Below the pieces are notes generated by a model that saw only the letters and a program-made list of their open reading frames with translations, did not search any database and was not told the origin of the DNA. From Alphaproteobacteria bacterium (GTDB lineage: Bacteria; Pseudomonadota; Alphaproteobacteria; Micropepsales; Micropepsaceae), in contig JANYAR010000145.1 in the NCBI GenBank assembly GCA_025361185.1, forward strand, positions 1-49,606: a DNA stretch of 49,606 nt. The letters run 5' to 3'. The position numbers and the translations under genes are program-made. Positions 38,726-46,456 of the stretch are shown piece after piece. Every line of letters starts with the position of its first letter. The stretch's first letter is position 1.

Positions 38726-38959
38726 ATGGGCAGCATGAAAGACAAGCGCAAGAACCAGGTGCAGCCCCCTTTCGCCGCCGAGACCCGGGATGTGCGCTTT
38801 GCCGGCACGTTCGAGGTTCTGATACCGGTGCCGGAACGCAACAAACCCCAGAAAGTGCCGCTGCAGTTCCCCACCCTGGCTGCGGCCGAAAACTGGATCC
38901 ATAGCCCCGATGGCAAGGATATGATCGCCGACATCATCGAAGAGGCAAAGAAAAGCTGA
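38726..38959 (+). CDS. Small conserved-looking protein, unknown function
   Basis: A 77-residue soluble protein following the pseudouridine synthase gene by 38 bases. The ATG at 38726 is preceded by GGAG at 7 bases. It starts with a highly charged stretch (MGSMKDKRKNQ), then a beta-like region (FAGTFEVLIPVPERNKPQKVPLQFPTLAAAENWIHSPDG) and ends in an acidic helix (DMIADIIEEAKKS). The PTLAAAENWIHS part resembles a short recognition helix but I do not recognise a family. No signal peptide or membrane segment. Confidence 0.7.
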   Translation: MGSMKDKRKNQVQPPFAAETRDVRFAGTFEVLIPVPERNKPQKVPLQFPTLAAAENWIHSPDGKDMIADIIEEAKKS

Positions 38960-39031
38960 CGGTTTTTCACGTCCACCCAGAACGGCCCCCAGACCGGCGC
39001 CAAGACCGGTTTCCCGCGCGCCGGCTTTGGG

Positions 39032-39057
39032 TGTAACTTTTTTCACCTGCGTCCGAA
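39032..39057 (+). promoter_or_regulatory. Candidate ECF-type promoter of the sigma factor gene
   Basis: TGTAAC (39032-39037), 16 bases, then CGAA (39054-39057), ending 21 bases before the sigma-factor start. This resembles the GTAACC-N16-CGAA promoter I recall for the Caulobacter SigF regulon, and would give autoregulation by the ECF sigma factor encoded next. A T run between the boxes is typical of ECF spacers. No transcript data are available here. Confidence 0.55.
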
Positions 39058-39078
39058 CTCACCCTAACGGAGCCGTGT

Positions 39079-39657
39079 TTGATCGCCCAGGAGGCGCAAT
39101 ACCGGGACTGGATGCTGGCCGCCCTGATGGGCGATGCCGGCGCCTACCGGATGCTGCTTTCCGGCCTGACGCGGCATTTGCGGGCCTATTATGCGCGGCG
39201 TCTGGACAGCGGCGCGGCTGAGGATGCGGTGCAGGAAACCCTGATTGCCATTCATGCGCGGCGCGCGAGCTATGATCCGGCCCTGCCGTTCACGGCCTGG
39301 GTCTATGGCATCGCGCGCTACAAGCTGATCGACGAATATCGCCGCCACAAGCGCCGCGCCACGGTGCCGCTGGAGGAAGCCGGCGATCTGTTCGGCCATG
39401 ACGAGACGCAGGAAGCCATCGCCCGGCGCGATGTGAGCAAGCTGCTCGACAAGCTCACCCCCGCCAAGCGCCAGCTGGTGTCGGACATCAAGTTGGAGGG
39501 GATTTCGGTCGCCGAAGCGGCCAAGCGCAGCGGCATGTCGGAGTCCGCGGTCAAGGTCAGTGTCCATCGCGCCATCAAGGCGCTGGGCGAGGATGTCGCC
39601 AGAAAAGAAATCAGGGAAGAAACAAAGCAAGAAAGGCGCGGCGATGCGGACCGATGA
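39079..39657 (+). CDS. ECF sigma factor (SigF-like)
   Basis: A 192-residue extracytoplasmic-function sigma factor. Region 2 spans about residues 27-97 (DAVQETLIAIHARRASYDPALPFTAWVYGIARYKLIDEYRRHKRR), with the core-binding and -10 recognition helices; region 4 is at about 120-175 (KLEGISVAEAAKRSGMSESAVKVSVHRAIKAL), a clear helix-turn-helix. The start is TTG 39079, with GGAG 6 bases upstream. It overlaps the anti-sigma gene by 14 bases. The trigger is unknown; SigF homologues respond to heavy metals or oxidants in Caulobacter (established for that species only). Confidence 0.92.
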   Translation: MIAQEAQYRDWMLAALMGDAGAYRMLLSGLTRHLRAYYARRLDSGAAEDAVQETLIAIHARRASYDPALPFTAWVYGIARYKLIDEYRRHKRRATVPLEEAGDLFGHDETQEAIARRDVSKLLDKLTPAKRQLVSDIKLEGISVAEAAKRSGMSESAVKVSVHRAIKALGEDVARKEIREETKQERRGDADR

Positions 39658-40282
39658 TCTGATCGCCCAACTGGCGAGCCGGCTTGAACCCGTCAGGAAC
39701 AACGCCGTGACCCGCCTGCTGTTGGGCGCGACCCTGGTGGGCGTTGCCGGCTCGGCGCTGGTGATGCTGACGATGCTGGGGCCGCGCCATCACCTGGACG
39801 CCGCCATGGTCCACTTCGGGGTGTGGGCCAAGCTGACCTACACCTTTGTCATCGCCGCATTCGGCTTCTGGCTGGTGGAGCGGGCGGGCCGGCCAGGCGC
39901 CGAGATGACCCGCCCGGCCCTTTTGCTGGCTCTGCCGCTGCTGGCCATCGTCCTGCTGGCGGCCCTTCAGATGAGCGCGCCGGGGGCGGATATCCCCAAG
40001 CTGATCCTGGGCCATTCCAGCCGGGTCTGCGCCTTCAATGTGCTGATTGTCGCTCTGCCCACCCTGGCGGCCACCTTCTGGGCGCTGCCGCGGCTGGCGC
40101 CCACCCGGCTGACCCTGGCCGGCGCCGGGGCCGGGCTGTTTGCGGGCGCGGCCGGGGCCTTTGTCTATTGCTTCCACTGCAGCGAGGAAGCCGCCCCCTT
40201 CATCGCCCTCTGGTACACGCTGGGGATCGGTCTGACGGCGGCCCTGGGCGCCCTTCTGGGCAGGCATTTCCTGCGCTGGTAA
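39644..40282 (+). CDS. NrsF/DUF1109 anti-sigma factor
   Basis: A 212-residue integral membrane protein with about six hydrophobic segments and a short cytoplasmic N-terminus (MRTDDLIAQLASRLEPV), the layout of NrsF-type anti-sigma factors that hold an ECF sigma factor at the membrane. The FVYCFHCSEEAAPFIALWYTLGI segment near the C-terminus is characteristic, with Cys residues that may sense redox or metals. The ATG at 39644 is 14 bases inside the sigma gene, showing coupling. The name rests on neighbourhood and topology. Confidence 0.87.
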   Translation: MRTDDLIAQLASRLEPVRNNAVTRLLLGATLVGVAGSALVMLTMLGPRHHLDAAMVHFGVWAKLTYTFVIAAFGFWLVERAGRPGAEMTRPALLLALPLLAIVLLAALQMSAPGADIPKLILGHSSRVCAFNVLIVALPTLAATFWALPRLAPTRLTLAGAGAGLFAGAAGAFVYCFHCSEEAAPFIALWYTLGIGLTAALGALLGRHFLRW

Positions 40283-40341
40283 GCGGTTGTTCACCATTCG
40301 GAGCGTTAATCCTGCTATCCGAATCCGGTTGGAGATCGCCC

Positions 40342-41028
40342 ATGCGCAAATCCATCATCCTGGCAGCTGCTGTGCTGACTTTTGGCGTTTTGCCCGCCCA
40401 ATCTGAGCCGCAAAAGGCCGCTCCGCAAAAACCTGTTCCGCAGAAGGCCGATACACAGAAGACGGCTGCGCCGAAGGCGGAGCCGAAGAACGATGAGGCG
40501 CTGCAGGAAGGCGCCCGCTCGTTCCAGCGCGCCGACTATCAGGCGGCGATGGCCTCCTGGCGGCCTTTGGCGGTCCAGGGCAATCCGGTCGCCCAGAACA
40601 ATCTCGGCATCCTGTATCTGGACGGCAAGGGCGTGCCGCAGAACACGTCCGAAGCGGTGCGCTACCTGGCGCTGTCGGCAGCTTCGGGTTCCTCGCTCGG
40701 TCAGAACAATCTGGGCGGGCTTTACCGCGACGGCAAAGGCGTGCCGCGCGACTATACCCGCGCCGCGCAATGGTTCAGCGCGTCCGCCGCCCAAGCCAAT
40801 TCCGCCGGCATGTACAATCTGGGCCTGATGTATGAGCTGGGCCAGGGCATGAAGCCCGAACCCTTCCACGCTTACATGTGGTACGCGCTGGCCGCCGAGC
40901 AGAACAATATTCCCAATGCCGCCGCCCATCGCGACGCCTTGTGGGGCCGCATGACTCCGGCAGCGCAGAAACAGGCCCACGAACTGGCCGTGGCCTGCAA
41001 GCAGCAGGCCTATAAGAGCTGCCGCTGA
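40342..41028 (+). CDS. Exported Sel1-repeat protein with PQK-rich linker
   Basis: A 228-residue periplasmic protein. After a signal peptide (to about residue 21) comes a Lys/Pro/Gln linker with repeated xPQK units (22-50), then three to four Sel1-like repeats: NPVAQNNLGILYLDGKGVPQN, SLGQNNLGGLYRDGKGVPRD and SAGMYNLGLMYELGQGMKPE. Such repeats are protein-interaction scaffolds. The C-terminus is QAHELAVACKQQAYKSCR with two cysteines; a decayed copy of this tail lies at 42143-42199. GGAG lies 8 bases before the ATG. Only 60 bases after the anti-sigma gene, so possibly part of the same regulon. Confidence 0.88.
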   Translation: MRKSIILAAAVLTFGVLPAQSEPQKAAPQKPVPQKADTQKTAAPKAEPKNDEALQEGARSFQRADYQAAMASWRPLAVQGNPVAQNNLGILYLDGKGVPQNTSEAVRYLALSAASGSSLGQNNLGGLYRDGKGVPRDYTRAAQWFSASAAQANSAGMYNLGLMYELGQGMKPEPFHAYMWYALAAEQNNIPNAAAHRDALWGRMTPAAQKQAHELAVACKQQAYKSCR

Positions 41029-41060
41029 TACGCGGTTGAAAGCAAAAAACGGTACAAACA

Positions 41061-41086
41061 AAAACGGCGCCCGCGGGCGCCGTTTT
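41061..41086. terminator. Bidirectional intrinsic terminator
   Basis: AAAACGGCGCCCG and CGGGCGCCGTTTT form a perfect 26-base palindrome with A-rich and T-rich flanks on both sides. It lies in the 78-base gap between the convergent Sel1 and PEP-CTERM genes, so it would terminate both transcripts. Confidence 0.85.
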
Positions 41087-41106
41087 GCATAGAACCGCTG
41101 GGCGGA

Positions 41107-41856
41107 CTAAGCCTGCCTGGCCTTCTTGCGGCGGCGCAGGACCGCCAACCCGGCAAACCCGGCGCCAAAGAGCGAAAGCGTAACAGGTTCGGGAACCGCA
41201 GCGCCCTTGCCTGCCACGACATTGATCGTATCCGTGCCCAGCAGCACGTGGTCAACGTTGAATGCCTCGAGCGTGAAGATGTAGGTGTCATCCGCATTCA
41301 TGTTGTAGCCGGAATCGCCCAAGGCAGCCGCCACGGCCGCAAACGACAAGGCTTCGCTGTTCTGAGCAGCGAAAAAGTTCGACGAGGCGCCGCACAGAAT
41401 GGCCGGGCTGCAGACCCCGCCCGCGCCATACACGGAATTGTCGGGAATCGCCAAGACGTCGAAAAAGCCCGTCGTTCCCAGCCCCACGTCATTCAAGGTG
41501 AGCTTTGTCGTGATGTTGGAGAGGTTATGGGTGCCGTTACCGTCGGCATTCAGATTGACCGAGAAAACAAACCCCCAGACGCTGCCGATCTTGGTCGGAA
41601 CGGCGGTCGCGCCCGTCGGCACATTGTAAGTGTCGCCTGTCGGCACGACCGGACCAACGAATCGCGTGATGGCGCTCAGCCCGAGCTCGACGCTTCCCGT
41701 CGTGCTGACGGTGAAGTTGCTGTTGGAGTTGCCGGAGCCAAAATATACGCCCGGCGGATTGACCAGCGAGGTGTTGTCAATAACGCCCGCCTGCGCCGCG
41801 CCGATAAAACCGAAGAACGCCACCGTCGCTGGTAAAATGGCTTTTGTTATTTTCAT
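41107..41856 (-). CDS. PEP-CTERM sorting-domain protein
   Basis: A 249-residue secreted protein. A signal peptide (MKITKAILPATVAFFGFIGAAQA) starts it, and the C-terminus is the tripartite PEP-CTERM signal: VPEPVTLSLFGAGFAGLAVLRRRKK, that is, the PEP motif, a hydrophobic helix and a basic tail. Between them lies a Thr/Ser/Asn-rich, low-charge beta domain. Exosortase cleaves this signal in other bacteria; no exosortase gene is in the window. Start: AGGAAACCCCA precedes the ATG; the longer frame by 31 residues is not needed. Function of the passenger domain unknown. Confidence 0.92.
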   Translation of the reverse strand: MKITKAILPATVAFFGFIGAAQAGVIDNTSLVNPPGVYFGSGNSNSNFTVSTTGSVELGLSAITRFVGPVVPTGDTYNVPTGATAVPTKIGSVWGFVFSVNLNADGNGTHNLSNITTKLTLNDVGLGTTGFFDVLAIPDNSVYGAGGVCSPAILCGASSNFFAAQNSEALSFAAVAAALGDSGYNMNADDTYIFTLEAFNVDHVLLGTDTINVVAGKGAAVPEPVTLSLFGAGFAGLAVLRRRKKARQA

Positions 41857-42127
41857 TGGGGTTTCCTGGGTTTGTTGTGCGATTAACCATGCAAGGCGTG
41901 TACCATGATTCATTGCTTCGCGAATCCCATGTATTGTGCGAACCCGCACGCAAAAACGTAAACAGAAGTTACATTCGAATCAGACGAATCAATGACTGGT
42001 TGTCAGAATAAATTCTTTGCCGATCGATCTGCACGCACGACACAACGCACCGTGATTTCTAAAACGCCCAAACGACGCGCGTTCCCGCCGAATCATAAAA
42101 ATATCTGGCACTGCCATCCAAACGAGA
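41857..42127. other. A/T-richer intergenic region upstream of the PEP-CTERM gene
   Basis: No convincing gene is seen on either strand. It must hold the promoter of the PEP-CTERM gene (transcribed leftward). The stretch is less G+C-rich than its neighbours and includes a short direct repeat of CGAATCA (around 41975-41991). No clear -35/-10 pair was identified. Confidence 0.5.
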
Positions 42128-42199
42128 ATGCGGGCCGGGGCACAGGCGCACGTACAACCCGTGACGTGTAAGCAACAGGTCTATGAGGGCTGCAAGTGA
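42128..42199 (+). pseudogene. Relic of a Sel1-repeat protein C-terminus
   Basis: The plus-strand frame reads QAHVQPVTCKQQVYEGCK and stop (42143-42199). It aligns without gaps to QAHELAVACKQQAYKSCR and stop at the end of the intact Sel1 protein (40972-41028): 10 of 18 residues and the stop match, and 31 of the last 42 bases are identical. No Sel1 repeats or signal peptide remain upstream. It lies on the far side of the PEP-CTERM gene, as if that region had been inserted into or beside a duplicated Sel1 gene. Confidence 0.75.
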
Positions 42200-42221
42200 T
42201 TCTATGAAGGAGCCGGCACAA

Positions 42222-42977
42222 TCAGACGTGCTGTCCGCCATTGATCATCAGTTCCGCGCCGGTGACATAGGAACTCTGATCCGTACACAGATAATAGATC
42301 GCCTTGGCGACTTCCGCGGGCATCCCCAGCCGGCGCAGCGGGATGGTCTCCACGATCTTCTCGGTGCCGGGCGACAGGATCGCGGTGTCGATCTCGCCCG
42401 GCGCTATGGCGTTGACGCGGACCCCAATGGGGCCGAAATCCGCCGCCATCTCGCGGGTCAGCGCTGCAGCCGCCGCCTTGGAGATGGAATAGGCCGCGCC
42501 CGCGAAGGGATGCACGCGGCTGCCCGCGATGGAGGTGACGTTGACGATGGCGCCATGCGCCTTGGCCAACTCATTCTTCAGACCCTGGGCCAGCCAGATG
42601 GTGGAAAAGAGATTGACCTCGAACACCTGGCGCCACAGATCCTGCGAAGAATCCAGCGTGCCCAGCCGCTCGCCCTTCTTGCCCTTGGGCGAAATGGCGG
42701 CGTTGTTCACCAAAGCGTGCAGCTTTCCATCCGTCAGGCGCGAGCGCATTTCTTCCGCCGCGCGCGCGGTGTCGCGCGGATCGGCCAGATCGACCTGGAT
42801 GTGATCCTCCGGCCCCGCCGCCCAGGGACAATTCTCCGGGAAGGCGTGACGCGAACAGGTGATCACCCGCCAGCCAGCGCTGGAAAAACGCTTCACCGTG
42901 GCATGACCGATGCCGCGCGACGCACCGGTCAGGATCAGGGTGCGTTTTTCTTCTTCGATATGATTGGGCTCCGCCAT
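42222..42977 (-). CDS. Short-chain dehydrogenase/reductase
   Basis: A 251-residue NAD(P)-dependent oxidoreductase with Rossmann fold: cofactor motif TGASRGIG (17-24), NNAA (91-94), Ser149 and the catalytic Tyr163 and Lys167 (YSISK). The C-terminal PLRRLGMPAEVAKAIYYLCTDQSSYVTGAELMINGG is typical. The substrate is unknown. It is the last gene of a minus-strand run after the CDF transporter (65-base gap) and pdxH. Confidence 0.92.
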   Translation of the reverse strand: MAEPNHIEEEKRTLILTGASRGIGHATVKRFSSAGWRVITCSRHAFPENCPWAAGPEDHIQVDLADPRDTARAAEEMRSRLTDGKLHALVNNAAISPKGKKGERLGTLDSSQDLWRQVFEVNLFSTIWLAQGLKNELAKAHGAIVNVTSIAGSRVHPFAGAAYSISKAAAAALTREMAADFGPIGVRVNAIAPGEIDTAILSPGTEKIVETIPLRRLGMPAEVAKAIYYLCTDQSSYVTGAELMINGGQHV

Positions 42978-43042
42978 GGGCTGACCCTACCATCGCCGGC
43001 TCCACCGGTTCCACCCCGATCACAGCCCATTAGCCCGCTTGC

Positions 43043-43990
43043 TCAGTCCGCGGGACCGTGCAGCGGCTCCAACCCCGCCGGATCCTGATGGATGATCACC
43101 TCCGCGCCGGGAAAAGCCTCCTGCAACGCCTGCTCCACCGCATCGCTGATGGCATGCGCCTCGGCCAGCCGCATATTGGGGTCCAGGCCCAGATGCAACT
43201 GAATGAAGCTGGAGAGGCCCGCCGTGCGGGTCTTGAGATCGTGAACATTCAGCACCGCAGGGTGGCTTTTGGCGATGGCGCAAATGCGGGCGCGCTCGGC
43301 GTCGGGCATTTCGCGGTCCATCAATTGATGAAAGCTCTGCCGCCCCACGCCGAAGGCCGAATACAGCATGATGCCCGCCACCGCGATGGCGATCAGCGGA
43401 TCGGCCAGGGTCCAGCCCATGCGCGTGGTCAAAAGCAGCGCCAGCACCACGCCGATATTGGTGACCAGGTCGCCGAAATAATGCGTCTGGTCGGCCTCCA
43501 GCGCCAGCGATCCGGTATGGGCCACCACCTTGCGCTCATACAGGATCAGCCCGATGGCGCAGGCGATGGCGATGCACATGACGATCAGCGCCTCGACGCT
43601 GTGGTCGATCGGCTCGGGCACCAGGATGCGGTTGACCCCCTGGATCACCAGAAACAGCGCGGACGCGGCAATGAACGCGCCCTGCGCCAGGCCCGCCAGC
43701 GGCTCGGCCTTGCCGTGGCCGAAGCGATGATCATCATCCGCCGGCGTCAGCGCCGAGCGTATGGCAAGCAGGTTCAGCCAGGCGGTGAACAGGTCGAGCG
43801 CGGAATCCGCAAGGCTCGCCAGCAACGCCACGGAATGGGAGGCGAAATAGGCAAAAGTCTTGATGCCCACCAAAAACAGCGACACCACAAGCGAGGCGGT
43901 GGCGGCGCGCCGCATCATGGCGCTGCCCTGCTCTGACACGATACTCTGTTCCGGCATCGTCAGATCTTCATGATATTTGGCATCTGACAT
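43043..43990 (-). CDS. Cation diffusion facilitator (FieF-like)
   Basis: A 315-residue inner-membrane metal/proton antiporter with six helices and a cytoplasmic C-terminal domain. The transport site has Asp62 and Asp66 in helix 2 (SLADSALDLF) and His170 and Asp174 in helix 5 (QTHYFGDLV), the DD/HD set used for zinc, iron(II) or cadmium in FieF. The C-terminal domain has HDLKTRTAGLSSFIQLHLGLDP. The ATG lies 3 bases after the pdxH stop, so the two are cotranscribed. Likely a metal-efflux protein. Confidence 0.94.
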   Translation of the reverse strand: MSDAKYHEDLTMPEQSIVSEQGSAMMRRAATASLVVSLFLVGIKTFAYFASHSVALLASLADSALDLFTAWLNLLAIRSALTPADDDHRFGHGKAEPLAGLAQGAFIAASALFLVIQGVNRILVPEPIDHSVEALIVMCIAIACAIGLILYERKVVAHTGSLALEADQTHYFGDLVTNIGVVLALLLTTRMGWTLADPLIAIAVAGIMLYSAFGVGRQSFHQLMDREMPDAERARICAIAKSHPAVLNVHDLKTRTAGLSSFIQLHLGLDPNMRLAEAHAISDAVEQALQEAFPGAEVIIHQDPAGLEPLHGPAD

Positions 43991-43993
43991 CCT

Positions 43994-44623
43994 TCACGGA
44001 AACAACCGCTCGGTGCGCCAGGGCGCGTCCGGACTGTCGCGGACATAGACCAGCCGGTCGTGAAGACGGAATGGGCGGTCGCGCCAGAACTCAAAGCGCA
44101 GCGGCGTAAGACGCCAGCCCGTCCAGTAGGGCGGGCGCGGCACCTTGGTCAGCGCATATTTCAGGGCATATTCGGCGATGGCTTTCTCGAACACAAAACG
44201 CCCTTCCATCACCCGCGACTGGGGCGAGGCCCAGGCGCCGATCTGGCTGTCCTTGGGACGAGTAGCAAAATAGGCATCGGCCTCCGCGTCCGAGACCTGG
44301 GTGACGGCGCCTTGCGCCCGCACCGCCCTTCGCAGCGTCTTCCAATGAAAATTGATCGCGGCCTGCGGATTGGCGGCCAGCTCGCCGCCCTTGATGCTTT
44401 CGGCGTTGGAATAGAAGACAAAGCCGTTTGCGTCCGCGCCCTTGAGCAGGACCATGCGGACATTGGGCAGCCCGCCGGCGCCCACCGTGGCCAGCGCCAT
44501 GGCATTGGGGTCGCTGGGTTCGGCGCCTTCAGCTTCCTTCATCCAGCTTTGAAACAAATCGAAGGGATCGGAACGCGCGGCAATGCCGCCGTCATCCAGG
44601 GGTCCGCCCATTTCCATCGCCAT
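43994..44623 (-). CDS. pdxH: Pyridoxamine 5'-phosphate oxidase
   Basis: A 209-residue FMN-dependent enzyme that makes pyridoxal 5'-phosphate. Family blocks are [65 protein letters not shown] and the C-terminal [24 protein letters not shown]. Length is normal. Typical alphaproteobacterial neighbours dnaJ and fabI lie on the other side of a Sel1-like gene. Start MAMEMGGP is divergent from that gene. Confidence 0.97.
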   Translation of the reverse strand: MAMEMGGPLDDGGIAARSDPFDLFQSWMKEAEGAEPSDPNAMALATVGAGGLPNVRMVLLKGADANGFVFYSNAESIKGGELAANPQAAINFHWKTLRRAVRAQGAVTQVSDAEADAYFATRPKDSQIGAWASPQSRVMEGRFVFEKAIAEYALKYALTKVPRPPYWTGWRLTPLRFEFWRDRPFRLHDRLVYVRDSPDAPWRTERLFP

Positions 44624-44681
44624 GGCGTCGTCCTAGCAGTTTGGCGTTTGACAGGGTAGCCTTGGCGTGAGAATGCCCGAT

Positions 44682-45323
44682 ATGCGCAAGATTTCCTGGC
44701 TTTTTGCCGCTGCTTTTTGTGCCTGCCTCGCGTTCGCGGGACAGGCGCAGGCCCGCACATCCGCCGACATCGCCGCCCAGTTCAGTACCGGCGTCACCGC
44801 CTATGACGCGGGCGATTACGAAAAGGCGTTCAAAATCTGGTGGGACCTTCGCTATGAGGATCTCGCGGCCATGCGCAATCTGGGCATGATGCTGCGCAAG
44901 GGACAGGGCACGCCCAAGGACCCCGCAAAGGCCGAAGAAATCTATCTGCGCGCGGCCGAGGTCGGCATGCCCACCGCCCAGGCCGATCTTGCCGACATGT
45001 ATTTGAAGGGCGAACTTGGACCTCCCGACCTGGTGCGCGCCCTGCCCCTGCTTGCAAAAGCGGCGGCGGCCAATCATCCGGGTGCGCAATACCAGCTCGG
45101 TGAATTCTACGAGACCGGCGCGCCGCCGCTGGTGGCCCAGGATCTGGAAATGGCGCGGCGGCTTTACGCCGCCGCTGCCCGCAGCGGCATGCCCGAAGCG
45201 GTTGCCCGTTCGCAATTCCTGGGGCCGCCTGCCGCGAAAGGCCCGCTTCTCCCAATAGGGACCCAGGCGGCGGAACAGCCGGGCTGGACGCCGGCTCCTG
45301 GCGTCAAGCCGGGCAAGCCCTGA
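44682..45323 (+). CDS. Exported Sel1-repeat protein, second copy
   Basis: A 213-residue protein with a signal peptide (MRKISWLFAAAFCACLAFAGQAQA) and Sel1-like repeats: GDYEKAFKIWWDLRYEDLAAMRNLGMMLRKGQGTPKD, TAQADLADMYLKGELGPPD and GAQYQLGEFYETGAPPL. The C-terminus is Pro/Gly-rich. It is only distantly like the Sel1 protein at 40342 and lacks the CKQQ tail. ATG 44682 is chosen to begin the signal peptide; ATG 44673 and a GTG at 44667 are in frame. Role unknown; Sel1 proteins often act as adaptors in the envelope. Confidence 0.85.
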   Translation: MRKISWLFAAAFCACLAFAGQAQARTSADIAAQFSTGVTAYDAGDYEKAFKIWWDLRYEDLAAMRNLGMMLRKGQGTPKDPAKAEEIYLRAAEVGMPTAQADLADMYLKGELGPPDLVRALPLLAKAAAANHPGAQYQLGEFYETGAPPLVAQDLEMARRLYAAAARSGMPEAVARSQFLGPPAAKGPLLPIGTQAAEQPGWTPAPGVKPGKP

Positions 45324-45390
45324 ACTGGTATCGGGCGGACCAACGCCTATATTGGGCTTAGAGCGCGAATCCGCCCACCAAAGGATCAGG

Positions 45391-46350
45391 ATGAAAGACC
45401 CTTACGAAATCCTCGGTGTCGCCAAGACGGCGAACGAGAGCGAAATCAAGAAAGCATTTCGGAACCTGGCCAAGAAACATCATCCCGACAAGCATGCGGG
45501 CGACGCGGCCGCGCAAAAGCGCTTCCAGGAGATTTCGGGCGCCTATGACATCCTGGGCGACAAGGAAAAACGGGCCCAGTTTGACGCGGGCGCCATCGGC
45601 GCCGATGGCAATCCGAGGGGCTTTGATCCGCGCCAGGGCGGTTTCGGGGCCGGCGGCTTTCGCCAGGGCAACCCGTTTGGCGGCGGTGCAGGCGGACCCG
45701 GTGGACGGGAATTCCATTTCAGCTTCGACGACGCGCCGGGGGGCGCTGCCGGTTTCGAAGACATCTTCGCCGACCTGATGGGTGCGGGCCGGCGCGGCGG
45801 CAAAGCTCAGCCGCGTGCCGCCAAGGGCGAGGATTTCTCAGTCGCCGTCACGGTCAGCTTCGCGGAAGGCGCCATCGGCGGCACCCGCCGCGTGGTGCTG
45901 CCGATCGGCGAACAGATCGACGTCAAGATTCCGGTGGGCGTGAAGGACGGTCAGGTGGTGCGGGTCAAAGGCCGTGGCGGCGCGGGGCGCGGCGGCGGAC
46001 CCAATGGCGATATTCTGCTCACCGTATCGGTGGCGCCGCATCCGTTCATGACGCGCGACGGCAATGACATCCGCATGGATCTGCCGGTGACGCTGAAGGA
46101 GGCGGTGCTGGGCGCTAAGGTGCCGGTGCCGACCCTGACCGGCACGGTGTCGCTAAGCGTCCCCCCCAACTCCAACACCGGAACCGTGCTGCGGCTCAAG
46201 GGCAAGGGCATCGGCGCCAATGGCGCCGTGGCCGCTGGTGACTTTTACGTCAGGTTGGTCATCGCGCTCGCCGATAAGCCCGACGAATCCCTTCGCAGCT
46301 TCGTGCAGGGCTGGACCGCGGACTACGATCCCCGGGTAAAGATAAGATAA
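45391..46350 (+). CDS. DnaJ-family co-chaperone (CbpA-like)
   Basis: A 319-residue type II J-protein. The J domain at residues 1-65 begins DPYEILGVAKTANESEIKKAFR and keeps the DnaK-activating HPD motif (31-33, KKHHPDKH). A Gly/Phe-rich linker (about 70-135) follows, then the C-terminal peptide-binding domains without the zinc-finger, with the SVPPNSNTGTVLRLKGKGI segment. It lacks the cysteine-rich DnaJ zinc region, so it is not the housekeeping DnaJ. AGGATCAGG precedes the ATG. Confidence 0.94.
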   Translation: MKDPYEILGVAKTANESEIKKAFRNLAKKHHPDKHAGDAAAQKRFQEISGAYDILGDKEKRAQFDAGAIGADGNPRGFDPRQGGFGAGGFRQGNPFGGGAGGPGGREFHFSFDDAPGGAAGFEDIFADLMGAGRRGGKAQPRAAKGEDFSVAVTVSFAEGAIGGTRRVVLPIGEQIDVKIPVGVKDGQVVRVKGRGGAGRGGGPNGDILLTVSVAPHPFMTRDGNDIRMDLPVTLKEAVLGAKVPVPTLTGTVSLSVPPNSNTGTVLRLKGKGIGANGAVAAGDFYVRLVIALADKPDESLRSFVQGWTADYDPRVKIR

Positions 46351-46456
46351 GCATCTGGTATCATTATAGTTTTTGCTGACAGAAAATCCCGCTTGGCGGC
46401 TGGCCTATTCCGGGTAAATGACTAAGGTTCGAGCCCAGAAAAGCGGGGACTAGCGT

